Source: CBDAUN01 sp965214875
GTDB lineage: Bacteria > Pseudomonadota > Gammaproteobacteria > Arenicellales > JAJDZL01
Reading direction: 5' to 3'
Assembly (NCBI GenBank): GCA_965214875.1
Contig: OZ243980.1
Span: 3,224,001-3,288,000 of the forward strand
Length of the DNA: 64,000 nucleotides
Shown: piece by piece, positions 9,303-17,607 of the stretch
Position numbering within the stretch: position 1 is the stretch's first letter
Layout of the letters: the number at the start of each line of letters is the position of its first letter
The notes under the pieces: model-generated
Database searches by the model: none
Told to the model about the DNA's origin: nothing
What the model saw: the letters and a program-made list of their open reading frames with translations, nothing else
Position numbers and translations under genes: made by a program

Positions 9303-10208
9303 TCAAATTTCAACAGCCGAAGCATATTGCGGCATCTTGACCCTATTCGGCTGGTAAGTGCTGCTCGCAACCAGTTCCATCACATATTCGGCAATCTCTT
9401 CCATCGGCGCGAACCAAACGTCGCCACGACTTAAAACGCTTTGAAGAAACTCTGCCACAACATCCCATCGAGACAAACGTCCGGTAACAAACGGATGAAC
9501 CACAGGCACCCATAATCCGCCGTACTTGTAGGCCGCCTCAAACTCCTGAGCAAAAATCTCCCAACCAGCCCGCGGAGAGCGAATCGGCATCATGTATTCA
9601 AGATCCATTGACTGCACCCACTGAGGCCAGTCGTCAAGTCCCCAATGCGAAGGCAATTCGACGAGGCTGCCGCTATCTGCCTCGATAATGTACGGCACAT
9701 CATCTCCCATCAAGGACGCATCGTAGCGAAACCCGCGCTCGATCAGAAGATCAGCCGAATGATTGGAGAAGTTGTATAGCGGAGCGCTCCAACCACGCGG
9801 CCTTTGCCCGGTCATCTTTTCGAATACAGCAATAGCACGGTCCATCCACCTGGCCTGCTCATCCCTGCTCTGAGATACGGGATTTTCGTGCAAGTATCCG
9901 TGATGCCCAATCTCATTTCCGCCTTCCAGAATGGCTTAAACCGCATGCGGATATCTCTCCATGCACCAGCCTGGAATATAGAAAGTTTGGCGAATTCCTA
10001 AAATTCTGTAGGTTTCTACAATTCTTGGCACTGCAATGTTCGGCCCATATTGATGAGAGGATATTGCCGATGCCCGACGATAGCCATCTTCCGGATGTTC
10101 AAGATGGATCAAGCTGTCGGCATCCATGTCGAAGGTGATGCAGCATGCGCACCTCGCGTCATTGGGCCATGGCACAGGATTGTTGATCATTGACTGGCTG
10201 AGCCGCAT
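9303..10208 (-). pseudogene. Polysaccharide deacetylase family protein, interrupted by one in-frame TAA
   Basis: The minus strand encodes one continuous homologous frame of 301 codons from ATG 10208 (good ribosome binding site, GGGAG seven bases upstream) to the stop at 9303. A TAA at 9936-9938 interrupts it after GWCMERYPHAV. On both sides the sequence is clearly NodB-type/PuuE-like: CCITFDMDADS holds the metal-binding Asp, and after the stop EGGNEIGHHGYLHENP holds the metal-binding His pair and GWSAPLYNFS follows. Because the frame is unchanged across the stop, this is a simple nonsense mutation (for example CAA to TAA) rather than a frameshift. The product would lose the metal site, so the gene is probably inactive unless the stop is read through. 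Confidence 0.85.
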
Positions 10209-10307
10209 CGCTTTTCTCCCTTTCAAAGCGGATTCCAAGCACCGCTTGGAGAACGGCCTTTTTCCGCAAACAAAACCAAAGCTAGAAACGGTGGCGCAAC
10301 GGGCACC

Positions 10308-10333
10308 GAGATATTGCCAAAAGTAGTGCTTGG
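10308..10333 (+). repeat. Left terminal inverted repeat of the IS256-family element
   Basis: This 26-base sequence begins GAGATATTGCC and ends GTGCTTGG. Its exact reverse complement lies at 13945-13970. Weaker similarity continues inward for about another dozen bases. Confidence 0.9.
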
Positions 10334-10488
10334 TGGGGGTTGAAAAAAAGCGGCGCAACTGGTTCAGCGGTAGATTCGAAAAAAAATCTGCAACCAACCA
10401 GAGAGGCATGCCGCTCATGAGCAGGAACAGCCCTGTTTCGCTTGAAGCGCACGAGAATTTCCGCGATCCGCCGGCCGAGCTGGCGCGC

Positions 10489-10497
10489 GAGGGCGCC
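10489..10497 (+). repeat. Target-site duplication, left copy
   Basis: GAGGGCGCC, repeated exactly at 12887-12895 on the other side of the IS4-type element. Confidence 0.8.
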
Positions 10498-12886
10498 AGC
10501 AATGGCATTCACTTAAGGAAAAGGGTGCATTCACTTAAGAAGGCGCACCGCTCCGCCGGCCGCCCCGCCGCCATGCTGCCGGCAGCGCCGCCTTGCCTGA
10601 TTTGCGGTTCGGGTTGCGGAAGCGGTCGTCGGGGCGCTTCGACACTCTCGGATACGACCGTCCGGGCCGCGTCTTGCCGGTGCAAGAGGCGATGCCCTCG
10701 ACCATATTCGAGACCGCTTCGGCGGCCAGCCGCGCATGCCCGAGCACGGCCGCCTCGAGCTGCCGGGCGACGGTCGCCAGCGCATTTTTGAAGTTCGCCT
10801 GCACGGCGGCGCCGTCGTCCGCGCAGGCGCCGACCGCCTGCTCGGCGAAGTTGCCGAGCGAGCGCGCCGGCGCGACGATCGCGGAATGGGCGAACAGCTC
10901 CTGGCGGACCCCGCGCCCGGTGCGGGCGTGGAGCTGCTCGACCTCGGCCAGCTGCTTGGACACTTTGCAAAGCTCCTCGATGCCCCGGCGCCCGCGGTAG
11001 ATGTCGCCGGTCGCCGGCAGCGGCGGCTCGCCCGGATGCGCCCGGCGCCATTTGCGCCGGGCATCCTTGCCTGGAAGCGCCCGCGCGACGCGCTCGCTTT
11101 CGCCGCTTTCGATGAACCGCTCGAACTGCGCCGCGCTGCTGCGCTGCAGGCGGTTCGCGCAGTCGACATTCCGGCGGACATGGTCCCATAGGAGCTCGAA
11201 CGGGCAGCAGCCGCGGTCGCAGGCCGCGACATCGCCGGCGCTCAGGCGCGGCGGATGCGTCGCCGCCAGGCTGCGCTCGCAAAGGCGCGCCGAAAGCTCG
11301 AAGTCGATCGGCATGCGGTCGTCCGGGCGCTGCAGGCAGCTGCACAGGCCCTGCGGGCAGCGGGCGCCCGGACTCGGCAGGCTGCAGCCGTCCTCGAGCA
11401 GCTCGCGCGGCACGTTGATCTTGGCGCCGTCGACCGCGAACAGCCGCCGACCGCGCCAGCGCTCGACCTGCTCGTCGCCCAGGCGCTCGACGATCCGGCG
11501 GCGGCATTCGGCGAACGCCTCCGCGCCGACTTTCATCCGCGCCGCGCACATCGCCGAGGCCGCCGCCGGATGCTCCTGCGGCAGCGGCACGCCGAGCAGG
11601 CGGCACTGGTCCCGCAGCTCGCCGGGCGCGACCCGGCAGCTCCGGCGTCTGCGCGAGAACGCCGGCCGGAACACGAACAGCGCCGCCAGCAGCGTGCCGA
11701 TCGTGCGCCGCCGCACCCGCCAGCCGGCATCGCGGGCCTCGGCCGTCTCGGCCACGATGCCGACAAAGTCGCGCCACAGCGCGACGAACCGCCCGTCGGC
11801 CGCCGCCTGCGCGAGCGCCGCGGCCTTTTTCTTGCGCGTGCGCCGCTCGCGGCGCAGGACCGCTCTCGCATCGGCCTGCAGCGCCTTCAGATACACGTCC
11901 TTGGGCGCCTTGCCCTTGCTGCGGTCGCCCGCGCTGCGGCCGGCATGCTCCCAGCCCGCGGCGCGGCAGCTCGCGCCCTCGCGGATCCGCCCGTCCACGA
12001 ACGTCTCGACCAGCGCCGGGCGCACCTGCCAGCGCGCCTGCCAGCCGTCCGCCAGCCGCGCCGCCGACAGCGACAGCGCATGGCTCGCCAGATTCTCCGC
12101 CCGCACCCGCGGCAGGATCAGGAACCTCGAGTTGCAGACCGCCCGCTCCAGCCGCCGGTCGGACCGCCGGCCGTCCCAGCCGATCCACTCGTCGCGGCGC
12201 CGAAGCCTGTTCGAGGCGCGCTGGAACAGCAGGCATCCCAGCCGCCGGCCATCGCCGGCGACGATGAAGCAGCTCAGATGGCAGCCCGCCGGCCGGCATG
12301 CCCCGGCTCGCGGCAGCGGTCCGCCAGCTCGTCGGACTGCGCCGCCTCCAGCGACACCCCGCCCAGTTCGGACAAGCCGCACTCGAGCCGCTCGCCCGGC
12401 TCGCCGGCCGCAGTCCTGTCCGGCGCCCTGAGCGCGCCGCGCAGCTTCCTTTCATGCCGCTTCGCCGGCAGCGCCGGAACACCCTGCGACTCGAGCGTCT
12501 CGAGCGGCTTCAAGCCCGCATGCACGCTGTCCTCGCCGGAACCGGCGCGCCAGTCCAGATGCTCGCACACCGTCCGAGCCAGCTCCTTGCGGCTCAGCGC
12601 CGGAAACAGCTCCGCCGTGCGCCCGGCCTCGGCCAGCTGCCGGCGCGCGGCGCGCCGCCCGCAAAACGCGCCCAGCTTCAACTTCGCAATGCTCTCGTCC
12701 ATCTTCGAATCCCCTCGCCTGCATCCGCCCGCGCAGCACGCGCAAGCGTTCGGGCAATCTATCATCGAATATGCCGAGGCAATTGCCGACCCCCTCGGCG
12801 AAAAGGTCCGGGCCGGCCCTCCTTTCCCGCATTGTCAAAAGCTTGCGTCCGCTAGAAAACGTCGCCTCTTGTCAGAATGCCATTGC
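10498..12886 (-). mobile_element. IS4-type element with a DUF4338-fused transposase, nested in the IS256 element
   Basis: The ends are defined by a 12-base inverted repeat (GCAATGGCATTC at 10499-10510 and its complement at 12875-12886). A 9-base target duplication, GAGGGCGCC, lies at 10489-10497 and 12887-12895, inside codons Glu-Gly-Ala of the IS256 transposase. Removing the element and one copy of the duplication restores the IS256 reading frame. A direct repeat GCATTCACTTAAG occurs just inside the left end (10503-10537 region). Confidence 0.88.
10535..12702 (-). pseudogene. DUF4338-IS4 fusion transposase, frameshifted
   Basis: The frame starting at 12702 (MDESIAKLKLGAF, good GAGGGG ribosome site) contains SRKELARTVCEHLDWR, the N-terminal region of DUF4338 proteins. 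One base is missing near 12290. In the next frame DUF4338 continues (RRDEWIGWDGR, NSRFLILPRVR, LVETFVDGR, APKDVYLKAL) and runs into an IS4 transposase. The IS4 part has LFAVDGAKINVPREL (first catalytic Asp), ACDRGCCPFELL (second Asp) and YRGRRGIEELCKVSK, a perfect Y-2-R-3-E-6-K signature. The C-terminal FKNALATVARQLEA and RPGRSYPR fit the family. DUF4338 is also the domain of DruA in the Druantia defence system; here it is part of a transposase. A longer open frame on the same strand (10509-12482) is a GC-rich shadow. Confidence 0.82.
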
Positions 12887-12895
12887 GAGGGCGCC
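12887..12895 (+). repeat. Target-site duplication, right copy
   Basis: GAGGGCGCC, the second copy of 10489-10497. It is read as Glu-Gly-Ala when the IS256 transposase is reassembled. Confidence 0.8.
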
Positions 12896-13944
12896 CGGCG
12901 GATGCTGGCGCTGGAGGCCGAGGTCGGCGAGTTCGTTGCCCGCTACGACGGGGCCAGGATGCCGGACGGCCGCAAGGCGGCGGTGCGAAGCGGCTGCCAG
13001 CCGCGTCGCGAGATCCTTCACCGGCGCAGGCCCGTTGTCGGTGCGGATCCCCAAGACCCGCTCCTGCACCGGCGAGCCGGCGGCGTTCCGGTCCGCGCCG
13101 GTTCCGCCGCAGGTCCGCAAGGCCGCGAGCGTCGGGGCATTCGTGCCGCGGCTGTAGCTTAAGGGCGTGCCGGCGGCGAGATGGTCGAGACCCTGCAGGT
13201 TCTGCTGGGGCCCGAGGCGCAAGGATTCTCGGCCTCGCGCGTGTCGCGCCCGGCGGAGCAGTGGAACGGGGAGATGGAGCGATGGCGAGAGGCCGATCTG
13301 TCCGACCGTCGCCGGGCCTGCATCCGGGCCGACGGGATCTGCTGCGGGCTTCGCGCCGAGGATGTCAAGCTGTGCGCCCTGGTGGCGGTCGGCGACGGGG
13401 CCCTGGGGTTCTGGGCCGCGCTCGACCAGGCGTATCCGCACACCCGCCACCGGCGCTGCCGGCTGCGCAAGACGGGCAGCATCCTGAACGTCCTGCCCGA
13501 AAGCGTCCAGCCCCGGGCCAAGCAGGCGCTGCAGCAGATCTGGATGGCCGAGAGCCGGGACCATGCCGAGGCCGCGTTCAAGAGCTTCGTCGACGCCTGC
13601 GGCGAGAAATGTCCGAAGGCCGCCGAGAAGCTGCCGGAGGACCGCGACGAGCTGCTGGCATCCTGCGGCTTTGCGGCCGCGCACTGGCAGAGCATCCGCA
13701 CCGCCAGCCCGATCGAGTCGACGCTATCGACGATCCGGCACCGCGCCAAGCGCTCGAGGGGATGCCTGAGCCGCCGGCGCATGCTGTGCATGCTGTCCGA
13801 GCTTGGCATCTGCGCCGAACGGCGCTGGCGGCGCCTGAGCTGATTTAGAAAGCTTGGAAAGGCGGTGGAAGGAATGCAATTCAAAGACGGAATCGAGGCG
13901 GAACATCTGAACGACCAGATGGCCGCTTGAATGCCGCCCGACCG

Positions 13945-13970
13945 CCAAGCACTACTTTTGGCAATATCTC
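13945..13970 (-). repeat. Right terminal inverted repeat of the IS256-family element
   Basis: Exact reverse complement of 10308-10333. It lies 14 bases after the transposase stop codon at 13930 and immediately abuts the truncated aspartic protease gene. Confidence 0.9.
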
Positions 13971-14223
13971 ATATTCCAGTTACTGTATCTGACTCTATCA
14001 TTACTGAAGAGTCGAACAAACCAATAAGCATAGATTTGCCATCCGCAATTTGACTTATCCCTATGTCCATTTTAGGTTTAACCCATCCTAACGTGACGGC
14101 CAGTTGTAAATCAATTTGAACAAAACCGTCAAATCCAGTGTCAATGATCGCAGGAAAAAATGCTGAATTTATTTTTATGTTTAAGCACGGTCTTCTATGC
14201 TGGTTGAAATAACCCGTCCACAT
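13969..14223 (-). pseudogene. Clan AA (retropepsin-like) aspartic protease, C-terminus cut by IS256
   Basis: The reading frame shows the single-domain retropepsin motif IDTGFDGFVQIDL with the catalytic Asp-Thr-Gly, then a hydrophobic LGWVKP segment. Such small bacterial proteases usually run about 110-130 residues. Here the frame ends after 84 residues, at a TGA formed across the junction with the IS256 terminal repeat (13969-13971), so the C-terminal strand region is lost. The start overlaps the upstream small gene by 29 bases. The pair looks like a two-gene cassette disabled by the insertion. Confidence 0.75.
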
Positions 14224-14479
14224 CCATGCCTCCTATGCAACTTACATGAAATGTCGCTGGCGCACCAATGCGTTTTAGAAAAAACTGACCATCAGGATTT
14301 TTCTTTTTTGCAATTTCAAGTGCAATTTCCGGGTGTTCTCCAAGATGCCCTTTTCTCGTCGTTACATCGACAGCCAAAAACTTATCATTGTATTTGCCCT
14401 CATATTCCTGCTTCAGGGATTCTTCATAAATTTTTTCACCAAGATTAGCCACCTCAGCCATTTTAAGGATTTCAGACAT
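14195..14479 (-). CDS. Small protein, DUF5678-like, partner of an aspartic protease
   Basis: This 94-residue protein contains EYEGKYNDKFLAVDV and HPEIALEIAKKKNPDGQFFLKRIG, a pattern like DUF5678 proteins, which often sit immediately upstream of small retropepsin-like genes. The start at 14479 has AAGGA upstream. The gene is intact, but its presumed partner downstream is truncated. I infer a functional pairing from the overlap and cannot say what it does. Confidence 0.6.
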   Translation of the reverse strand: MSEILKMAEVANLGEKIYEESLKQEYEGKYNDKFLAVDVTTRKGHLGEHPEIALEIAKKKNPDGQFFLKRIGAPATFHVSCIGGMDVDGLFQPA

Positions 14480-15403
14480 CGGTTAATCCTTTTGTAAAAA
14501 TAGTCACAAAAATGGAAAAGTACATTCAGCAAATATACCGCATACGCTCACATCATGGTTAGGTTTAGGGATAATTCCTTTTTTGCACAGGACGTATCAA
14601 TTTTCCACGCCGACCGCTTGGCCGAAATAGGAGAGGTTCAAGTTTAAGATTAGATAATATTCGACATCCGCCAGTCGCGGCTACATCGAAGAATTCGCTC
14701 TTTGAGGTAATAATCCGGCTGACAGGCCATGGCGGACCCCTTCGAGTTCATCAGGTTGCCTGACCCTGCAAATCATTTACGCTTCGCTCGCTATCGAGCA
14801 GATACATCCCCGTGCGCTTGTTTCGTGTTCCAGCGCGCTTTGGCATCATCGATCTAAGCGCGAAAGACTGCCGCATCAAGGTTTGATTCCATGTTGGAAT
14901 ACCCTCCCCTTTGCAGAAACCTAAACCGCAGTTAGCTCAGCCATTGATTGCTCAGGATTAGCCGGCAAAATCAGTAGGCGCGAAATACGCTTTGAAAAAC
15001 ACCAGAGCAGGAGATCAGGCATTTCTGGCTCTTGCCTTCTCGCGGAAGCATCCGGCATGGCCTGCTAACACACCATGCAACCCAGGAAGAAAGTTTCATT
15101 GTCAGCAACGTATGCGCGGCCAACGGTATGGCGGATATCGTTGTGAGCTGCATAACCCTCATCCATTGCGAAGTCCTAGGCGATAGTTCAACCAGTCTTT
15201 TCTCTAGCAACAAGGGTCGCCGATTGATCTTTGCCGTTCAAAATTGTTCGTTACCGCCTACGGGTCTTGTCTGTTGCGCAAAGTTCAGATGTCTTTGAGT
15301 GGCTACGGGCTTTTTACTGCGGTTCACACGCCTTGGCGGCCATGACAAACGTTGTCGCTGATATAAAATGAAAATGACATAGAGGTTGCAATGAGGGGTA
15401 ATA
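14480..15403. other. Intergenic region, possible gene remnants but no confident gene
   Basis: This 920-base gap lies upstream of the LysR gene. A short minus-strand frame around 15050-15170 reads MDEGYAAHNDIRHTVGRAY and looks protein-like, but it breaks soon after and I cannot place it in a family. LysR genes often face the gene they control, so this could be a decayed target gene. No RNA gene or repeat is seen. Confidence 0.4.
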
Positions 15404-16333
15404 ATGACGATTAGATTATCAAACATTGATATTCGCCAGCTTAGAATTTTTCGGGCAGTGGTCGAGTGCAACGGATTTACCAACGCTGAAGTTGCGTTGA
15501 ACTTAAGCCAGTCAACCATCAGTCATCAAATGAGCAATTTGGAGGCGCGTCTAGGAATCAATCTGTGCGAGCGAGGACGGGCAGGTTTTCAGCTCGCGGA
15601 AAAAGGAAAGCGCGTATACGACGAAACGATACTGTTATTCAAAGCTCATGAGAAATTTCAATACGCTACAGGTGAGCTGAAGGGGAAATTGAGCGGATAT
15701 CTGAATATCGTGCTGATTGACAACGTGGTTACGGATCCTGAGTGCCCTATTGTCTCAGCACTGAACAAGTTCAACAAGCACTCGCACGACACGACAATTT
15801 CACTGGAAACCATGTTGCCAGGCGATATTGAGCGCTCACTATTGAATAGCGATATGGATATCGCAATCGGAACATTTTCAAGAATGGTGCCAGGTTTGAA
15901 TTACAGAAAGATTTATTTAGAAACCAATCATCTGATGTGCGGGGCAGGTCATCCGATTGCACAGCTGAAGGACAGCGGTGAAGTCATGGAAGCAATTCGG
16001 CGGGCGCGCAAAGTAACAAGGGGCTATCTAGACAAGCATGACATCAGCACGCTTGATCATGACCCGGAAACAACAATCGGGGTCGCCCAATATTTGGAGG
16101 CTCAGGCCATATTGATTCTCGGTGGCGGTTACATCGGTTTTCTGCCAACTCACTATACGGTGAACTGGGTGGAGCTAGGTCAAATGCAGGTAATCAACCC
16201 AGAGGAGATCACATACAAGTCGGCGTTCTACATCGTCACTAAAAAATCGCCTAGAAAGTCGAAAATTATTGATGCATTCATGTCTGATCTGAATGAAGCG
16301 GTGTCGGAATGTACCGGGAGAACATCCTTCTAG
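15404..16333 (+). CDS. LysR-family transcriptional regulator
   Basis: This 309-residue protein has the N-terminal winged helix-turn-helix of LysR proteins (IRQLRIFRAVVECNGFTNAEV, quoted in part: RQLRIFRAVVECNGF; then LSQSTISHQMSNLEARLG) and a C-terminal effector-binding domain of normal length. The start at 15404 follows GAGGGG with good spacing. The upstream region holds no intact divergent target gene, so its regulon is unknown. The AT-rich 240 bases after it separate it from the GTPase gene. Confidence 0.92.
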   Translation: MTIRLSNIDIRQLRIFRAVVECNGFTNAEVALNLSQSTISHQMSNLEARLGINLCERGRAGFQLAEKGKRVYDETILLFKAHEKFQYATGELKGKLSGYLNIVLIDNVVTDPECPIVSALNKFNKHSHDTTISLETMLPGDIERSLLNSDMDIAIGTFSRMVPGLNYRKIYLETNHLMCGAGHPIAQLKDSGEVMEAIRRARKVTRGYLDKHDISTLDHDPETTIGVAQYLEAQAILILGGGYIGFLPTHYTVNWVELGQMQVINPEEITYKSAFYIVTKKSPRKSKIIDAFMSDLNEAVSECTGRTSF

Positions 16334-16571
16334 CTGGAGAGCGGCAATTTGCGCATGATCGACCGGCGCGGCGGTGCCGAGACTGTGAAAGTACTGCAAT
16401 ATTAGTGATATTCAGCAAATTGATGGTTGATATCTTATTGTTTTGATTTGCATTATATTTTAGATAAATTGATCATTCTGTAAAAATAGAATGCTTTAAT
16501 AGTCTCAAATGCGCCTTTGCAAAGTATCATACCATCAAGTTTGAAGCATGCCATAGCACAAATTCCAGCTG

Positions 16572-17600
16572 ATGCCGACGAACGTCACCGCCGAATACAA
16601 AAAGGCAGAACAATCATTCAGAGATGCCAGGGAGCCGGCTGATCGGCTGAACTGTCTGAAAGAAATGTTGCGCACCATTCCCAAGCATAAGGGAACCGAG
16701 CATCTGCAACGCGACATCAAGACCCGGATCAAGCTGCTGACCGAAGAGCTTTCAGGGCCGCGCAAAGGTGGAGCCCGAACAGGACCTGTTCACACGGTAA
16801 GGCCGGAAGGCGCGGGTCAAGTCGCATTGATCGGGCCTCCAAATGCAGGCAAATCGCAGATTCTCGCGAAACTTACCGGAGCAAAAGCGGATGTTGGCCC
16901 GTATCCGCATACCACCCAGCTCCCGCAACCAGGCATGGCCCCGTTTGAAGATATCGCATTTCAACTGGTCGACCTGCCTCCGGTATCTGAACATTACGTC
17001 GAGTCTTGGATCGTCAACTCGCTGCAGCCCTCAGATGCGGCACTTTTGGTCGTCGACATATCGCATCCAGCCTGCATTGAGCACATCGAGCACGCGCTCA
17101 ATCAGCTGGACCAGCGTCAGATTCATCTGCTAGGCGCACACTTGCGAGCAAACGACGGCGACGAAACGGGCAATAACGAACAAATCGAAAATCCGTTTCG
17201 TATCGAACTGCCGACTATCCTCGTTGCAAACAAGATCGATCTTGCTCACGACCGACAGGAACTTGAAGCGTTGAACGAGCTGATCGATCACCAGTTTCCA
17301 TCGGTTGCGGTATCCGCAGAAACTGGCGCTGGAATGGAACAAATCGCGGCAATGCTGTTCACGCTGTTGAAAATTGTCAGAGTGTACACGAAAGCGCCTG
17401 GCAAGCCAGCCGATACGGACCGCCCGTTTACCATCAGGCATGGCGGCACCGTGCGCGATGTCGCGGTGCAAGTGCATAAGGATTTTGGCGAAACATTCCG
17501 ATTCGCCCGAATCTGGGGAAGCCGGGTTTTCGATGGACAGCAAGTCGGGCCTGATCACATCCTCAACGATCAAGATATCATCGAGTTGCATACCAAGTAG
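16572..17600 (+). CDS. OBG/DRG-type GTPase with a TGS domain
   Basis: This 342-residue protein has G motifs GPPNAGKS (about residue 95), DLPP in the G3 position where DxxG is usual, NKID (G4) and SAETG (G5), followed by a C-terminal TGS domain (VRVYTKAPGK to IIELHTK). This architecture matches archaeal and eukaryotic DRG proteins and the bacterial relatives that bind ribosomes or RNA. The altered G3 motif is worth noting but occurs in related bacterial proteins. It ends 7 bases before the decarboxylase gene and may be cotranscribed with it. Confidence 0.85.
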   Translation: MPTNVTAEYKKAEQSFRDAREPADRLNCLKEMLRTIPKHKGTEHLQRDIKTRIKLLTEELSGPRKGGARTGPVHTVRPEGAGQVALIGPPNAGKSQILAKLTGAKADVGPYPHTTQLPQPGMAPFEDIAFQLVDLPPVSEHYVESWIVNSLQPSDAALLVVDISHPACIEHIEHALNQLDQRQIHLLGAHLRANDGDETGNNEQIENPFRIELPTILVANKIDLAHDRQELEALNELIDHQFPSVAVSAETGAGMEQIAAMLFTLLKIVRVYTKAPGKPADTDRPFTIRHGGTVRDVAVQVHKDFGETFRFARIWGSRVFDGQQVGPDHILNDQDIIELHTK

Positions 17601-17607
17601 GCGAGTG

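Larger units (their letters stand above)
10417..13930 (+). pseudogene. IS256-family transposase, split by an IS4-type insertion and otherwise decayed
   Basis: The N-terminus (MSRNSPVSLEAHENF, then FRDPPAELAREGA) starts at 10417 and stops at the IS4 insertion after codon 27. It resumes at 12887 with EGARRMLALEAEVGEFVA. The rest matches IS256 transposases: WNGEMERWREADLS, VGDGALGFW, SVQPRAKQAL, IWMAESR, NPIEST replaced by SPIEST, RWRRL, and the tail EGMQFKDGI. Further lesions are a frameshift near 13008, a TAG at 13155-13157, a shift near 13173, an internal deletion before VAVGDGALGFW that removes a catalytic region, and a TGA at 13841-13843. The gene cannot encode an active enzyme. Confidence 0.9.
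10308..13970 (+). mobile_element. IS256-family element carrying a nested IS4-type insertion
   Basis: The limits are set by a 26-base perfect inverted repeat at 10308-10333 and 13945-13970. The inside is an IS256-type transposase gene split by a second element at 10498-12886. Without the insertion the IS256 unit would be about 1.3 kb, the normal family size. No target-site duplication is visible: the eight bases outside each end (CGGGCACC and ATATTCCA) differ. The insertion is therefore old or its flanks have recombined. The right end lies inside a retropepsin-like gene. Confidence 0.85.

Noticed and set aside
9146..9370. Minus-strand frame downstream of the deacetylase
   Set aside because: Overlaps the deacetylase C-terminus, has no family match and a poor start.
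10509..12482. 657-codon open frame on the minus strand
   Set aside because: It is a GC-rich shadow of the DUF4338-IS4 transposase in the adjacent frame; its translation is low-complexity Arg/Ala/Gly.
11255..13162. 635-codon open frame on the plus strand
   Set aside because: Antisense to the IS4-type transposase and of the same low-complexity character; only its last part coincides with the IS256 remnant.
17374..17607. Upstream extension of the AruI-like reading frame
   Set aside because: It overlaps the TGS-GTPase gene in another frame and adds residues absent from the family; ATG 17608 is the better start.
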